Shown here one piece after another: positions 24,031 to 33,944 of a DNA stretch of 64,000 bases. The notes below the pieces were generated by a model that was not told the DNA's origin, made no database searches, and saw only the letters and a list, made by a program, of their open reading frames with translations. The translations under genes were made by a program, and so were the position numbers. Numbering within the stretch: the first letter of the stretch is position 1; the number at the start of each line of letters is the position of its first letter. This DNA is from Chloroflexota bacterium (GTDB lineage Bacteria; Chloroflexota; Chloroflexia; Chloroflexales; Roseiflexaceae), in the NCBI GenBank assembly GCA_013388755.1, contig JACAEQ010000097.1:1-64000 (forward strand). Reading direction: 5' to 3'.

Positions 24031-24866
24031 ATATACTCCAGCTGGCTCACCCGTCGCCGCCATTCTGTCTTGATCTCCACCTGCGTCCCGCTGCTGGCCT
24101 GGAAGTCCATCAGCAGGCGATTGAAGACATTGGGCTGGTCGAGGAAGGGGAAGTGGTTTGAGCGGGGCAATTTGATAACCTGTTGTAACGATCGGTGATC
24201 ATCGTGCAGGAATCGCGCCTGGTCCGCGGTGACAATCGCATCCTTCTCGCCATACACGGCCAGTAATGGCACGTCCAGCGACTCAAGATCGCCGCGCAGA
24301 TCGGCTTCTACCACCGAGGCGATCACGCGCTGCACCACAAGCTCCGACAGGCTATCGGTATCCTCAATAATTTCGTTCAAGATCTGGGGGTAGTCAACGT
24401 TTAACTGGCGCACCAGACGCGTCCAGACATTGCCTGGCGTCGCGCGCCCGAAAATGCGCGAAAGCGCCCCTGGTTTGATATGGCTCTGGATCTGTGATCC
24501 CTGGATTGGCGTGCTGACCATCATCAGGCGGGTAACGCGATCCGGATTCTGACATGCGGCCCGGAGCGCGACCATACCACCCAGCCCGTGGCCGACCAGG
24601 CTGACCTTTGTGATACCCAGCTGGTCCATGAACCGCATGAGCAGATCGACATACTCGGCGATCGAAAACGCCCCTTCGCGCCGATCCGACTCGCCAAAAC
24701 CCCAGAAGTCGATTGCGAAGGTCCGATAGCGTTCCGCGGCATGTTCCATCGTTGGCAACCAGTAGCGCCACGATCCCAGCCAGCTATGCAGAAAGATCAC
24801 AGGTGCGCCGCGGCGACCGATCACCTCGTAGTGCACCAGCCGGTTGTCGAGATGGACGGCGCTCAT
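24027..24866 (-). CDS. Alpha/beta hydrolase-fold protein with nucleophile Ser replaced
   Basis: 279 aa with the full alpha/beta-hydrolase plan: oxyanion region FLHSWLGSW, IDFWGFGESDR, a cap region, acidic residue region YGEKDAIV and catalytic His in SNHFPFLDQP. The nucleophile elbow, usually G-x-S-x-G, reads VGHGLGG, so Gly94 stands where Ser should be. DNA at this place (GGG codon) leaves no doubt in this sequence. It is therefore probably not a classic esterase; it may bind a ligand or act differently. It overlaps the giant kinase gene by 4 bp, so it may work in that signalling unit, as RsbQ-like hydrolases do with sensor proteins. Confidence 0.85.
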   Translation of the reverse strand: MSAVHLDNRLVHYEVIGRRGAPVIFLHSWLGSWRYWLPTMEHAAERYRTFAIDFWGFGESDRREGAFSIAEYVDLLMRFMDQLGITKVSLVGHGLGGMVALRAACQNPDRVTRLMMVSTPIQGSQIQSHIKPGALSRIFGRATPGNVWTRLVRQLNVDYPQILNEIIEDTDSLSELVVQRVIASVVEADLRGDLESLDVPLLAVYGEKDAIVTADQARFLHDDHRSLQQVIKLPRSNHFPFLDQPNVFNRLLMDFQASSGTQVEIKTEWRRRVSQLEYI

Positions 24867-27800
24867 GGCTGGCCCTGCCCTGCCGGCTCTGAGACCGGCT
24901 CTGCCTCAGGTTGCGTTAACGGGATAATAAAGCTGAAGGTGCTCCCTTTGCCGACTTCGCTCTCGACCCACATCTCGCCGCCGTGCAGTTCGATCAGCGA
25001 TCTGGCGATCGACAGCCCGAGACCGGTACCGCCCGCCTCATCGCGGAGCGGGTTATCGGCGCGATAGAAGCGACGGAAGAGATTCTGCTGTTGTTCAGGG
25101 GTAATGCCGACCCCATTGTCAATCACGTCAACCTGCAACAGGCCGGCAGGGTTCAGCACGGCACGCAGTGTGATTTCGCCTTCGGGATAGGTATACTTGA
25201 CGGCATTCGACGCCAGGTTCAGCACGACCTGGGTGAGGCGGCGCGGATCGGCAATGATTGGCGGCACCGCATCGTCAATCTGCACGCTTACCGCCAGACG
25301 CTTGCGTTCGATCTCGGCCCGCAGCGTCTGCAACACATCGTGGAACACGTTGCCGATTGTGACTTCCTCGACGCTGAGCTGGATCTTGTCGCTGTCGATC
25401 CTCCCGATTTCGAGGATGTCGTTAATCAGGTCCATCAACCGGTTGGCGTTGTTTTTGACCACGCTCAGGAACGAGAGTTGTCCTTCGCTAAGCTGGCCGC
25501 CGGCACCGAGCAGCAGCAGATCCACATACCCTTTGATCGAAGTCAGTGGTGTACGCAACTCGTGCGACACGCTGGAGATGAAGTCGCGTTTGGCGCGATC
25601 AGCTTCAACCTCGCGGGTAATGTCGCGCAACACGAGGACGCTGCCAAACACCGCGCCGCGCGGGCCAAGCCAGGGTGCAAAGTTCAGCACAATCGACTGG
25701 GCCGGCGCCGGCAGTTCGAGCATGCGATTGTGGTTCTTCCGTTCATCAGCCAGGACGCGGAGGCCCTGTTGCAGGCCGTCATAGATCTGTGTCGCACGAT
25801 CTGGCACCACGCCGGGGTCGCGATACTCGGCGATGCGCGCCAGCGACTGGCCGGCGACATATGACGCCGGAATGCCGAGGATCTGCTCGGCAGCCGCGTT
25901 GTACAGCACCACGCGCTGCTGCTCATCAACGACGATGACACCCTCACCCAGGCTTTGCAGAATGGCCTGGTTCTTGCTGTTCTCCTCGCGTTGCTGGGCC
26001 CACAGCTCGCCGCGTTCCATCGCGATCTCATTAATGACGGTGTACAGCGTGGCATTGTGGATAACAATCGCCACTTCGTTGGCAATGGTCGCAAGCAGTT
26101 GCACCTGGTCCTGGCTGAAGAAGTTGATTCGTGGGCTGGAAAGAATAAGTACGCCGAGCGGGCCGTCCTGGGTCATAAGCGGCGCGGCAATCACCGAGCG
26201 CACCTCCTCGGCGCGTCCCTCTTCGCGTAACCAGCGATCATCGCCACGCACATCGGCAATGCAGACGGCCTCCTGGTGACGCATGACCCAGCCGGAGAGC
26301 CCCGATCCCTTCTCGAAGCTGATAGGGAAACTCTTCGTCTCAACCGAGCCATCGCTATTGAGTACGGCACGGCAGGTGAGGCGGTTCGCCTGCGGATCGT
26401 GCAGCATGATCGACCCCCGTCGCGCGCCAATCGCGGCGGATGCAAGTTCCAGCGCGCGATTCAAGGTCGTCTGCAGGTCGAGGCTGGCCGTCAGTTCCAG
26501 CGTGATGGTATGCACTGCCTGCAGGCGATCCTTCTCGGCTGCGAGTTGCGCATTGGCGTCCTGCAACGCTGCGGTCCGGTCGTCAACCAGTTTCTCCAGT
26601 TCAGCGGTGAAGCGCCGTACCTCGGCAAACAGGCGCGCATTACGAATCGCCTGTGCGGCCTGGCTGGCGAGCGCGAAGGCCAGTTGTGCATCTTCATCGT
26701 CATATGCGCCCACCGTCGCGCTATCAACGTTGAGCACGCCGATGACATCATCGCCGAGCAATAGCGGTGCTCCGATCCAGCCGCGAATATGCTCAGTGCC
26801 CTCATCAACGCTCGACGGCGGCGCCTCGCGCGCATCGATGAGCACCAGCGGGCGCCGGCTGTGCACAACGCGGGCCAGCGACGCATCAGCATCTATCGGC
26901 AGCGCCAGTTGTTCGACGCGTGACTGGAGCACTTCGTCAAAGCCGCGCGCCGCCGCGACGCGCAGGATGTCGCCCTCGCGCAGCATCAGCGAGGCTGTAT
27001 CGTAGGGCACCACGCGCGCAAGCTGATCAAGGATCAGTGAGAAAATCTCATCGAGCGCCAGGACGCCGGTCAACGTCTTCGCCACCTCACGCAACGTATC
27101 CGCCGCGCGGCGGCGCGCCTGTTCGCTCTGGAACAGACGAACATTGCTGAGTGCGATGGCTGCCTGATTGGCCATGGTCATCAGGAAGCGTAATGCATCC
27201 TCATCGAACTTGCCAGCCTCGTAACTCTGAACATTCAGGACGCCGAACACATCGTCGCCCTGAATAATCGGCACTCCCAGCCATGAGCAGATCGGTGGCT
27301 CGCCTGGTTCATAACTGGTTGTTGAGATAGCATCAACTTCCTGCTGGGACCGCAGCAACAATGGCCGGCGCTGAACAACCACGGTTGGAGTGAGGCCGGT
27401 CGCCTCATCGACGATAATGACCTCGGCCTCTTCCTCCGCCGATCGGTGGCCGTCCACATACACCAGCGGATAGCTCAGGCGGCGCGTTTCCGCATCGTAC
27501 AACGCGATAAACGACTGCGACGTATCGAGCACTTCGCTCATGCCGCGGTGCAACGCTACCAGAATCTCGTCGGTGCTGAGCGAAACATTGATTGCCTGGC
27601 TGATATGGTTCAGCGCCGTCAGTTCAGCGATGCGCTGTTCTCGTTCAGCGAACAGGCGCGCGTTCTCAAGCGCAATTGCCGCCTGGTAGGCCATGCCGGC
27701 CAGCAAGGTAACCTCATCGGGGCTGAACGCGCGCTCCTGCACCGTCATCACACTCAACACGCCAATCGTCTGTTCGCGGTAGACGACCGGTACACCCATA

Positions 27801-30800
27801 AAGGATGTATACTGATTATCGCGGTTGAACTGCGGGTAGAGCGAACTGCCCTCATCCTCGACATTCGTCACCACCAGCGGGCGCCCGTCGGCTGCGACGC
27901 GACCGGTGAGGCCGCGACCTACCGGAACGCGCAGGGTGCGCGCAACATCGGGCGGAATACCTTGCATCGCGGCGGGAGTGAGGAAACCATCATCGGCTAT
28001 CTTCCAGAGGGCCACCGTATTCACCTGGAGTTGTTCCGCGACGACGGCCATCAGCGTATGCAACACATCCGCCGGCTTGAGTGATGAACTCAGCACCTGC
28101 GCCGCGCGCAGTAGCGTTGACAGCTCGCCGACCTTGCGCTGCAATGCCGCCGCGCTTTCACGCGCCTCGGTCAACAGGCGAATATTCGACAGCGCGACCG
28201 CAAGCTGGTTCGTGACCGTTGACAGCCACTGGACGTCGCGTGCGCTGAAGGCGCGCGGCTCGAAGCTCTGCACCGAGAGAACGCCGATGGCCTGGTTCTG
28301 GCTCATCAACGGAAGGCCGACCCACGAACGAATCGGCTCGCCAAGCTTGATCGGTGGGACAGGCAGGTATTGCTCTTCTTCCTGGTAGTCGCTAATGTGC
28401 AGTATCTCGCCATGCTCGATCACCCAGCCAGCCAGACCACCGCGTGGCATAGTCATGTGTTGCAGGTGCTCCAGGGTCACGCCTTCGCGCTTGAACATCT
28501 CGAAGCGGATCTCATCGCGGGCGGGATGGTACGATGCCACAAAACAGAATGATGGCACCCCCATGCGTTCGACGATCTCATCATAGATCCGATCGAGCAG
28601 GCTACCGAGGTCGAGTGAAGTCGCCATTGCCGTGCTGGCGCGGTAGAGCGACGTCATCTGTTCGGCCTGCGAGCGCGCCTCGCGCAGCAGGCTGGCGTTT
28701 TCAATGGCAATCGCTGCCTGGTCGGCAAAGATCTCGAGCGTTTCAACCGAGCGCAGGGTCGGCCGCTGGCGATCATACGGCTCATCCGCCACCATAATAC
28801 CCACCAGGCGCGCGCGGGTGCTGTAGAGTGGAACGATCAGCGTGTCATCGGCCTGCCACTCGTGTGGTGCGCGTTCGCCCTCGCTCTCCACAGTCGAAAG
28901 CAGGCGGAGGTCAATCTCACTGGAGAGTTCGCGCAGCGAAGCGCCAGGCACGAAAAAACTACGACCGATGCGGAAGCGACGATCGAGGAGCTGGTCAATC
29001 AGTGCCATGGGCAATGTGCCGCTCCGCAACCGTTCGATCTCGACCAGGGGCAGGCCGGCGGCAGCGACCAGTGTTGCCGTGGCGCCATCGTCGGCATTGA
29101 GCAGATAGAACACCACCGAGCGGAAGCGCGCCGTTTCGACGGCACTGAACGCAATCTGCTCCAGCACATCATCAAGTGAGCGATCGGCGCGCATCTCCTG
29201 GCCGATGCGCAAGACCTCGTTCAGTGTGTTGGCGCGTTGCGCCAGGAGATCTCGCTGGCGGCGCTGTTCATAATAGCGTTCTTCGTTGCCAATGGCGAGC
29301 GCGATCTGGTCTGCCACAGCGCGAATGAAGTCGAGCGCGTCACGATCGAAGGCGCGTGCCTGGGCGCTATGAAGGTTGACGACGCCGATCACTTGCGCTT
29401 CGTAATAGATTGGCGCCGCCACGGTTGCTGCAGGGAGTGACCCGACTGCGGCAGGGCGATCATCACCCGAGAGTTCGTCGGCAACCAGCGGCTCGCCGCG
29501 CGTCGCCACCTGTTCGGCAATCGTCTGTCCTGCAGTGATCTCCGTATTGAGCAATCGCTCATACTCTTCGGCGCTATACCCTTCGGCGGCAACCAGGCGA
29601 ATCGGGCCATTGTGATCAACGGCGCGTAGCGCGATATGGAACTGCGGCGACGGCGTAACGCCAAGCGCTTCCGATTGTTCCATCTCAAACGCTTCGCGCC
29701 GGGCTTCATAGCCGCGCAGCGCAACGTACCCGGCAGTGGCGCGCGTGGCACGTAAGGACTCCTTGAGGGCAAAGCCGAGAATATTGTGCAGGTACAGGGT
29801 TGCGGTCAATTCGCGGCTGATACGCTGCAAGGATCGGAGCTGGAGCAGGCGCGTCTGGAGGTGTTCATCAGCCTGCACATAGCGCTGCGTACCGACGATC
29901 GCCTGTGCCGCGTGCGTGGCAAGGATCGTGATCAACTGCTCGTCATGCTCGTTGAAGCGGCCAGCCTGGGCATCGAACAGTTCGATAACGCCGAGCAACT
30001 GTTCGGCGACCTGCAATGGCGCGGCCAGGTAAGAACTGATGGGCTCGCCATCAACGAGTGAGGCAATCGTCGGGCGTACGGGCGCATGGCGCAGGTCGGC
30101 AAGCCGGAGCGAACTGCGGTGGCGCGCCACCCATGCGCCGAGGCCGGGGCTACTGCTGAACGGCGTAGAGCTGGCGCAATCGAGCGTTATGCCAGTCGAA
30201 TATGCCGGCTGGAGTGAGAGGGTCTCTGGATCGATCAGGCTCAATGCGACCGCGGCACATGGCGCGAGCCGACACGCCCCTTCGACAATCGCCTGTGCCA
30301 GCTGGCCTGCCGGAAGACCGGCCGCGAGCTGTGCGCTGATCGCGCGCAGGGTATCGATCGCGCCGGCATGCCGTTGTTCTGCCAGCGCCAGCCGTGCATT
30401 CACCACGGCAGTGCTGACCTGCGCTGCGAGTGTCTGTGCCAGATTGATCTCGGCGCGACTGAAATGATGCGCACGATGTATCACCCCGGCGCCCAGCAAT
30501 CCAATCGTGCGATCGCCGATGCGGAGCGGCGCGAACAGGGCGCTCGTCCAGCGAAAGAGTCGCAGCGTGCCACCGGCATCACGCTCGAACACACGCGGTT
30601 GATCGGAGGCGAGGGCCTGGGCGATCAGGGGCGCCTGTACCAGAGCAATGCGCGCCGGCAAGACACATCCAGCCTCGCCACCGTAGGTGCCGGCCTCGAG
30701 TAGCATATTGGGGTCGGCAGGATCGCGCAGGAAAATGCCGCAGCAATCGACATTGAGGGCCAGTGCGCTGTTTTCCGCCAGGCGGGCCAGTGCCCGATCG

Positions 30801-31285
30801 AGTGGTGTGGCCGTTGCGAGCGCATCGGCGTTCTCATACAGCACAAACAGCTCGCGGGCACGTAACTGCTGCGCTGTCTCGCGGCGTTGCAGCGCTATCA
30901 GCAGTTCAATCTGGTTTCGCAGCGTCGTAAGGAATCCCGGCACAAGTTGTTCATGCTCGGCTGCCGGCACACCCAGCAACAGCATTCCTGCCGGCTCATC
31001 GAGGTGGTAGAACGGAAGTTCGATCGTCTGTTCAGGGACGGAGACGGCGCGTGCCGCAAGGCGCTGCTGCCGCTCCGGTGGAATCCCCCAACCAGCGCTT
31101 GCGGATACATCGGCGGAATGCACGGCAACCACGCCCCAGGGGCAGGGCAAGTGCTCGCGCGCCAGTTCCGCAATCCGGCGCACCAGATCCTGCATGGTGC
31201 CGCCGCCGGATCGACCGTATTCCGCCAGTCCTGTCAGGAACTCCCACGCTCGGACCTGCGGCGACGTAACAGTTGTCGTGTCCAT
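24863..31285 (-). CDS. Giant multi-GAF sensor histidine kinase (2,140 aa)
   Basis: 2,140 aa and soluble. From N- to C-terminus: a weak GAF (about 10-150), then about eight to nine GAF domains in tandem to about residue 1750 (repeated endings such as ANQAAIALSNVRLF and ATQVS-type helices), a PAS domain (about 1770-1880, ILQSLGEGVIVVDEQQRVVLYNAA), HisKA with His1908 in VSHELRTPLTSIKGY, and an ATPase domain with NLASNAVKYT, DNGVGITPEQQ and GGTGLGLSIARS. All kinase motifs are intact. GAF domains bind small ligands or chromophores; each has the usual SWLGVP/APL stretch. It lies between a response regulator and a hydrolase gene, all minus strand. Its long array of similar domains could recombine. 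Confidence 0.95.
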   Translation of the reverse strand: MDTTTVTSPQVRAWEFLTGLAEYGRSGGGTMQDLVRRIAELAREHLPCPWGVVAVHSADVSASAGWGIPPERQQRLAARAVSVPEQTIELPFYHLDEPAGMLLLGVPAAEHEQLVPGFLTTLRNQIELLIALQRRETAQQLRARELFVLYENADALATATPLDRALARLAENSALALNVDCCGIFLRDPADPNMLLEAGTYGGEAGCVLPARIALVQAPLIAQALASDQPRVFERDAGGTLRLFRWTSALFAPLRIGDRTIGLLGAGVIHRAHHFSRAEINLAQTLAAQVSTAVVNARLALAEQRHAGAIDTLRAISAQLAAGLPAGQLAQAIVEGACRLAPCAAVALSLIDPETLSLQPAYSTGITLDCASSTPFSSSPGLGAWVARHRSSLRLADLRHAPVRPTIASLVDGEPISSYLAAPLQVAEQLLGVIELFDAQAGRFNEHDEQLITILATHAAQAIVGTQRYVQADEHLQTRLLQLRSLQRISRELTATLYLHNILGFALKESLRATRATAGYVALRGYEARREAFEMEQSEALGVTPSPQFHIALRAVDHNGPIRLVAAEGYSAEEYERLLNTEITAGQTIAEQVATRGEPLVADELSGDDRPAAVGSLPAATVAAPIYYEAQVIGVVNLHSAQARAFDRDALDFIRAVADQIALAIGNEERYYEQRRQRDLLAQRANTLNEVLRIGQEMRADRSLDDVLEQIAFSAVETARFRSVVFYLLNADDGATATLVAAAGLPLVEIERLRSGTLPMALIDQLLDRRFRIGRSFFVPGASLRELSSEIDLRLLSTVESEGERAPHEWQADDTLIVPLYSTRARLVGIMVADEPYDRQRPTLRSVETLEIFADQAAIAIENASLLREARSQAEQMTSLYRASTAMATSLDLGSLLDRIYDEIVERMGVPSFCFVASYHPARDEIRFEMFKREGVTLEHLQHMTMPRGGLAGWVIEHGEILHISDYQEEEQYLPVPPIKLGEPIRSWVGLPLMSQNQAIGVLSVQSFEPRAFSARDVQWLSTVTNQLAVALSNIRLLTEARESAAALQRKVGELSTLLRAAQVLSSSLKPADVLHTLMAVVAEQLQVNTVALWKIADDGFLTPAAMQGIPPDVARTLRVPVGRGLTGRVAADGRPLVVTNVEDEGSSLYPQFNRDNQYTSFMGVPVVYREQTIGVLSVMTVQERAFSPDEVTLLAGMAYQAAIALENARLFAEREQRIAELTALNHISQAINVSLSTDEILVALHRGMSEVLDTSQSFIALYDAETRRLSYPLVYVDGHRSAEEEAEVIIVDEATGLTPTVVVQRRPLLLRSQQEVDAISTTSYEPGEPPICSWLGVPIIQGDDVFGVLNVQSYEAGKFDEDALRFLMTMANQAAIALSNVRLFQSEQARRRAADTLREVAKTLTGVLALDEIFSLILDQLARVVPYDTASLMLREGDILRVAAARGFDEVLQSRVEQLALPIDADASLARVVHSRRPLVLIDAREAPPSSVDEGTEHIRGWIGAPLLLGDDVIGVLNVDSATVGAYDDEDAQLAFALASQAAQAIRNARLFAEVRRFTAELEKLVDDRTAALQDANAQLAAEKDRLQAVHTITLELTASLDLQTTLNRALELASAAIGARRGSIMLHDPQANRLTCRAVLNSDGSVETKSFPISFEKGSGLSGWVMRHQEAVCIADVRGDDRWLREEGRAEEVRSVIAAPLMTQDGPLGVLILSSPRINFFSQDQVQLLATIANEVAIVIHNATLYTVINEIAMERGELWAQQREENSKNQAILQSLGEGVIVVDEQQRVVLYNAAAEQILGIPASYVAGQSLARIAEYRDPGVVPDRATQIYDGLQQGLRVLADERKNHNRMLELPAPAQSIVLNFAPWLGPRGAVFGSVLVLRDITREVEADRAKRDFISSVSHELRTPLTSIKGYVDLLLLGAGGQLSEGQLSFLSVVKNNANRLMDLINDILEIGRIDSDKIQLSVEEVTIGNVFHDVLQTLRAEIERKRLAVSVQIDDAVPPIIADPRRLTQVVLNLASNAVKYTYPEGEITLRAVLNPAGLLQVDVIDNGVGITPEQQQNLFRRFYRADNPLRDEAGGTGLGLSIARSLIELHGGEMWVESEVGKGSTFSFIIPLTQPEAEPVSEPAGQGQP

Positions 31286-31355
31286 AGCCGGGGGCCTATC
31301 GAAACACCGCCGTCACCACCCCGTGAGAATTGAGGCGCCGGCCAGTGATCTCCGG

Positions 31356-32300
31356 TTACACTCTGCCGATACTCATATGACTCTTGCGCCCCTGTTCACG
31401 TGCTTCGGCGAGCGCGCGCTGGCGCACCTCTTCGGCGCTCTCGCTGAGTTCGCGAATATCGTAAAATGGGCCATCCTCGCTGGTCAGCACGCCGATCGAG
31501 AGCGACATCAACGGTATCTGGCGCGGATTGCCTTCGTCGTCCTGAATGGTGATATGACCATTGCGGCGATCTTTGTAGTTGTAATGCAGGCCTATCTCCG
31601 CATCAAAGCGCTCGCACAGCTTCTGGCAGATCGCCTGCAACGCCTCGGGCGACGAGGTGATGACAAATGCCGGCCCGACAATCATCTGGCCGGCAAAATC
31701 CTCCGGACGCCCAAGTTCATTAATGATCTCGCTCATCAGCAGCGCCGTAAACTTCAATACTTCCTCACCCACCACTGCGCCATACGACTGTGTGAACGTC
31801 TCAAAGCCATTGATCTGCACCAGCGCCAGCGCCCAGCCACTTGTCGAGAGGAGGGTGCGATACTGCTCGTTAATCAATTCGGCAGTAGGCAGGTTCGTGA
31901 CCGGGTGGGTCAGGTTCTTTTGCCGCGCGCGGTCAAGGGCGCCTTTGACGATCGTATGCACCTCTTCGATATCAAATGGTTTGACGATATAGTATTCGGC
32001 CTGCACCTCGCCAAGGCCTTTCAGGCGATCCTGCTTCTCGCCGCGCGCGGTCAGGAAGATCACCGGGATGTGCCGCGTCCGGGCGCTCTGGCGCAGCGCC
32101 TTACCGATCTCATACCCCTCCATATCCGGGAGATTGACATCGAGCAGCGCCAGGTTGGGTGGCGTCTTGCGGCAGATTTCGAGCGCCGCCTGGCCGCGCA
32201 TGGCCGTGATCACCTCATACCCCTGCGACGTAAAATAGATCTTCAGCAGGCTGGAAATGTCGGGGGCATCTTCGACGACCAGGATTTTCTCTTTGCTCAC
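31356..32300 (-). CDS. Response regulator with degenerate GGDEF-like output domain
   Basis: 314 aa. The receiver domain (1-125) has EKILVVEDAPD, the phosphoacceptor in LALLDVNLPDMEGYE and Lys in IVKPFD. After an ARQKNLTHPVTNLPTAELI linker, typical of GGDEF starts, the second domain keeps the fold-like spacing (WALALVQINGFETFTQSYG), but GQMIVGPAFVI stands in the GGDEF position. It should not make c-di-GMP. The end SLSIGVLTSEDGPFYDIREL and AREQGRKSHM again resemble GGDEF domains. It lies 70 bp before the giant kinase gene and is its likely partner. Confidence 0.88.
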   Translation of the reverse strand: MSKEKILVVEDAPDISSLLKIYFTSQGYEVITAMRGQAALEICRKTPPNLALLDVNLPDMEGYEIGKALRQSARTRHIPVIFLTARGEKQDRLKGLGEVQAEYYIVKPFDIEEVHTIVKGALDRARQKNLTHPVTNLPTAELINEQYRTLLSTSGWALALVQINGFETFTQSYGAVVGEEVLKFTALLMSEIINELGRPEDFAGQMIVGPAFVITSSPEALQAICQKLCERFDAEIGLHYNYKDRRNGHITIQDDEGNPRQIPLMSLSIGVLTSEDGPFYDIRELSESAEEVRQRALAEAREQGRKSHMSIGRV

Positions 32301-32311
32301 GGAACGGCCTC

Positions 32312-33712
32312 CTAGCGTCGTGCAGGCACGGACGAAGAAAGTGACAGCGGTACAAACAACGGCCCCTGCGGTTCATCATTGTCGTCGGGCGCGTCGGGAT
32401 CGTAGCGGCGCGGCCACTTGTAGATCGTGCGGCGCGGCTCGCCGTATGCATCGGCATCGTCAGTATCGTCGCCGGGAACATGCGTCACATTATGGCCGAT
32501 CGCGCTGTCGGGAGCATCATACAACAGTACGGTGTTCGAGTCGATCATTCGCGCCGGATAGATCACAAAGCCACTACCGATCTTCACATTGTGACCAACC
32601 GCCGATCCGAGCACCGGCAGCCCGACATCAACCAGTTCAGGCTTGTCGGCACCTTTCCAGCGATGGAAGGTGCGGATGGGCCGGTTCAGCAGGTGAAAAT
32701 CGGTGAAAATGTTCCCTGCGCCGATGAAGGTATTCCGCCCGACGACGCACATCTGCAGGCAACTGAGCTGGGCGACCATCGAATTGTCCATCAATGTCGA
32801 CATGAACAACCCGGCGTTGAATGGCAGATAGCACCGATCGCTCACCACGCTCAACATCACCTGCGATCCTTGCATAATGTTGACATTATCGCCGATCAGG
32901 CTGTTGGTAATCACCGCGCCAGCGCCGATATAGACATTGTTGCCGATTACCGTGGGGCCATGGATCGTCGCCGTCGGGTCGATCGAACAATTCTTCCCGA
33001 TTTTGACCAGACGCGAACAGGCAAGGAAATGGTTCCGCCAGGGCGGTGCGAATGGATTCAGGCGTTCGGCGATGGTTGTGAGCGAAACGGCGATTTTCTC
33101 CTTCCAGCTCTCCTCGACCAGTTGCTCGTGTATGCGCCCCCACGAGAACACACCAAATGGCGAGTTGGCGAGGAAGAGATGCACCCAGTTTTCGATTGAC
33201 AGAAAGGCGCGTATGGGAACCTGAAACACCAGGTCGCCGTGACGCGCCATATAACTCGGGATATGATAATACCCCATTTCCCGCGGCAATGTATCAATGA
33301 TCAGCGGCTCCGGTTCGGCATCAGGCCCGTGCGGATAGTAGAACATGTCGGCGACGTACACGCCGTGACGTTCATCGAGCCGGATGCCTTCCTGTAAATG
33401 GAGCGCATGCGTGGTGATCGACGCATCATTGCGCGCAAACGCGATCTGGCAGGCGCGTCCAGTCGCGCGTGCCTGCCGGATGAAGGCATCGATCAGGAAC
33501 TCGTTGAAGAAGAGATTGTCGCGATGCACCAGCAGTTCATCGCGCTCTTGCGGAATCTCATCAACTGAGTCCACTTCCAGGGCACCACGGCAGTATGGCG
33601 CGAGCAGGTCGCGCTGGAGCAACCAGAGCGGCTTATTCAGCAGACGTAGGTCGCGTGCCGGCTCGCCAAACGGGGGGATGAGCGTACGCTCACGGATGAT
33701 AATGCGTTTCAT
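32312..33712 (-). CDS. Left-handed beta-helix multidomain protein (nucleotidyltransferase/GlmU-like)
   Basis: 466 aa. The N-terminal 200 residues start MKRIIIRERTLIPPFGEPAR and show a loose nucleotidyltransferase-like layout. Residues about 240-410 contain hexapeptide repeats of a left-handed beta-helix: IGKNCSIDPTATIHGPTVIG, NVYIGAGAVITNSLIGDNV, VVGRNTFIGAGNIF, VGHNVKIGSGFVIYP. Such proteins are sugar-phosphate nucleotidyl- or acyltransferases. The N-terminal signature GxGxR is not evident, so activity is open. ATG 33712 has GGGAG 8 nt upstream. It is first in the minus-strand unit and has a strong promoter at 33784-33812; the regulator gene follows after 11 bp. Confidence 0.8.
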   Translation of the reverse strand: MKRIIIRERTLIPPFGEPARDLRLLNKPLWLLQRDLLAPYCRGALEVDSVDEIPQERDELLVHRDNLFFNEFLIDAFIRQARATGRACQIAFARNDASITTHALHLQEGIRLDERHGVYVADMFYYPHGPDAEPEPLIIDTLPREMGYYHIPSYMARHGDLVFQVPIRAFLSIENWVHLFLANSPFGVFSWGRIHEQLVEESWKEKIAVSLTTIAERLNPFAPPWRNHFLACSRLVKIGKNCSIDPTATIHGPTVIGNNVYIGAGAVITNSLIGDNVNIMQGSQVMLSVVSDRCYLPFNAGLFMSTLMDNSMVAQLSCLQMCVVGRNTFIGAGNIFTDFHLLNRPIRTFHRWKGADKPELVDVGLPVLGSAVGHNVKIGSGFVIYPARMIDSNTVLLYDAPDSAIGHNVTHVPGDDTDDADAYGEPRRTIYKWPRRYDPDAPDDNDEPQGPLFVPLSLSSSVPARR

Positions 33713-33783
33713 AGAGGCGACTCCCCGCAACGATGGCCGGAGGCGAAGGGGTGAAAAAACCTCCTTCGGGGCTCTGCCCCTGT

Positions 33784-33812
33784 ACTATACAGAATAGGGA
33801 ACACCCGCTCAA
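33784..33812 (-). promoter_or_regulatory. Promoter of the minus-strand signalling unit
   Basis: Read on the minus strand: TTGAGC (33812-33807), a 17-nt spacer, TATAGT (33789-33784). It lies 72 bp before the beta-helix gene start. A small GGGGC-TCT-GCCCC hairpin follows in the leader. Confidence 0.7.
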
Positions 33813-33944
33813 GGGCATGAGATTACAGTCGAATTACGCGCCACAACCCCATCCAGGAGCGCCGAGGAGGGCGCTCCGCACACGGAGGGAAGCGAGTTCA
33901 TGGCGTATGTGCAATCTGCCGGGGGCAGCGCGAGACGGGCCGAT

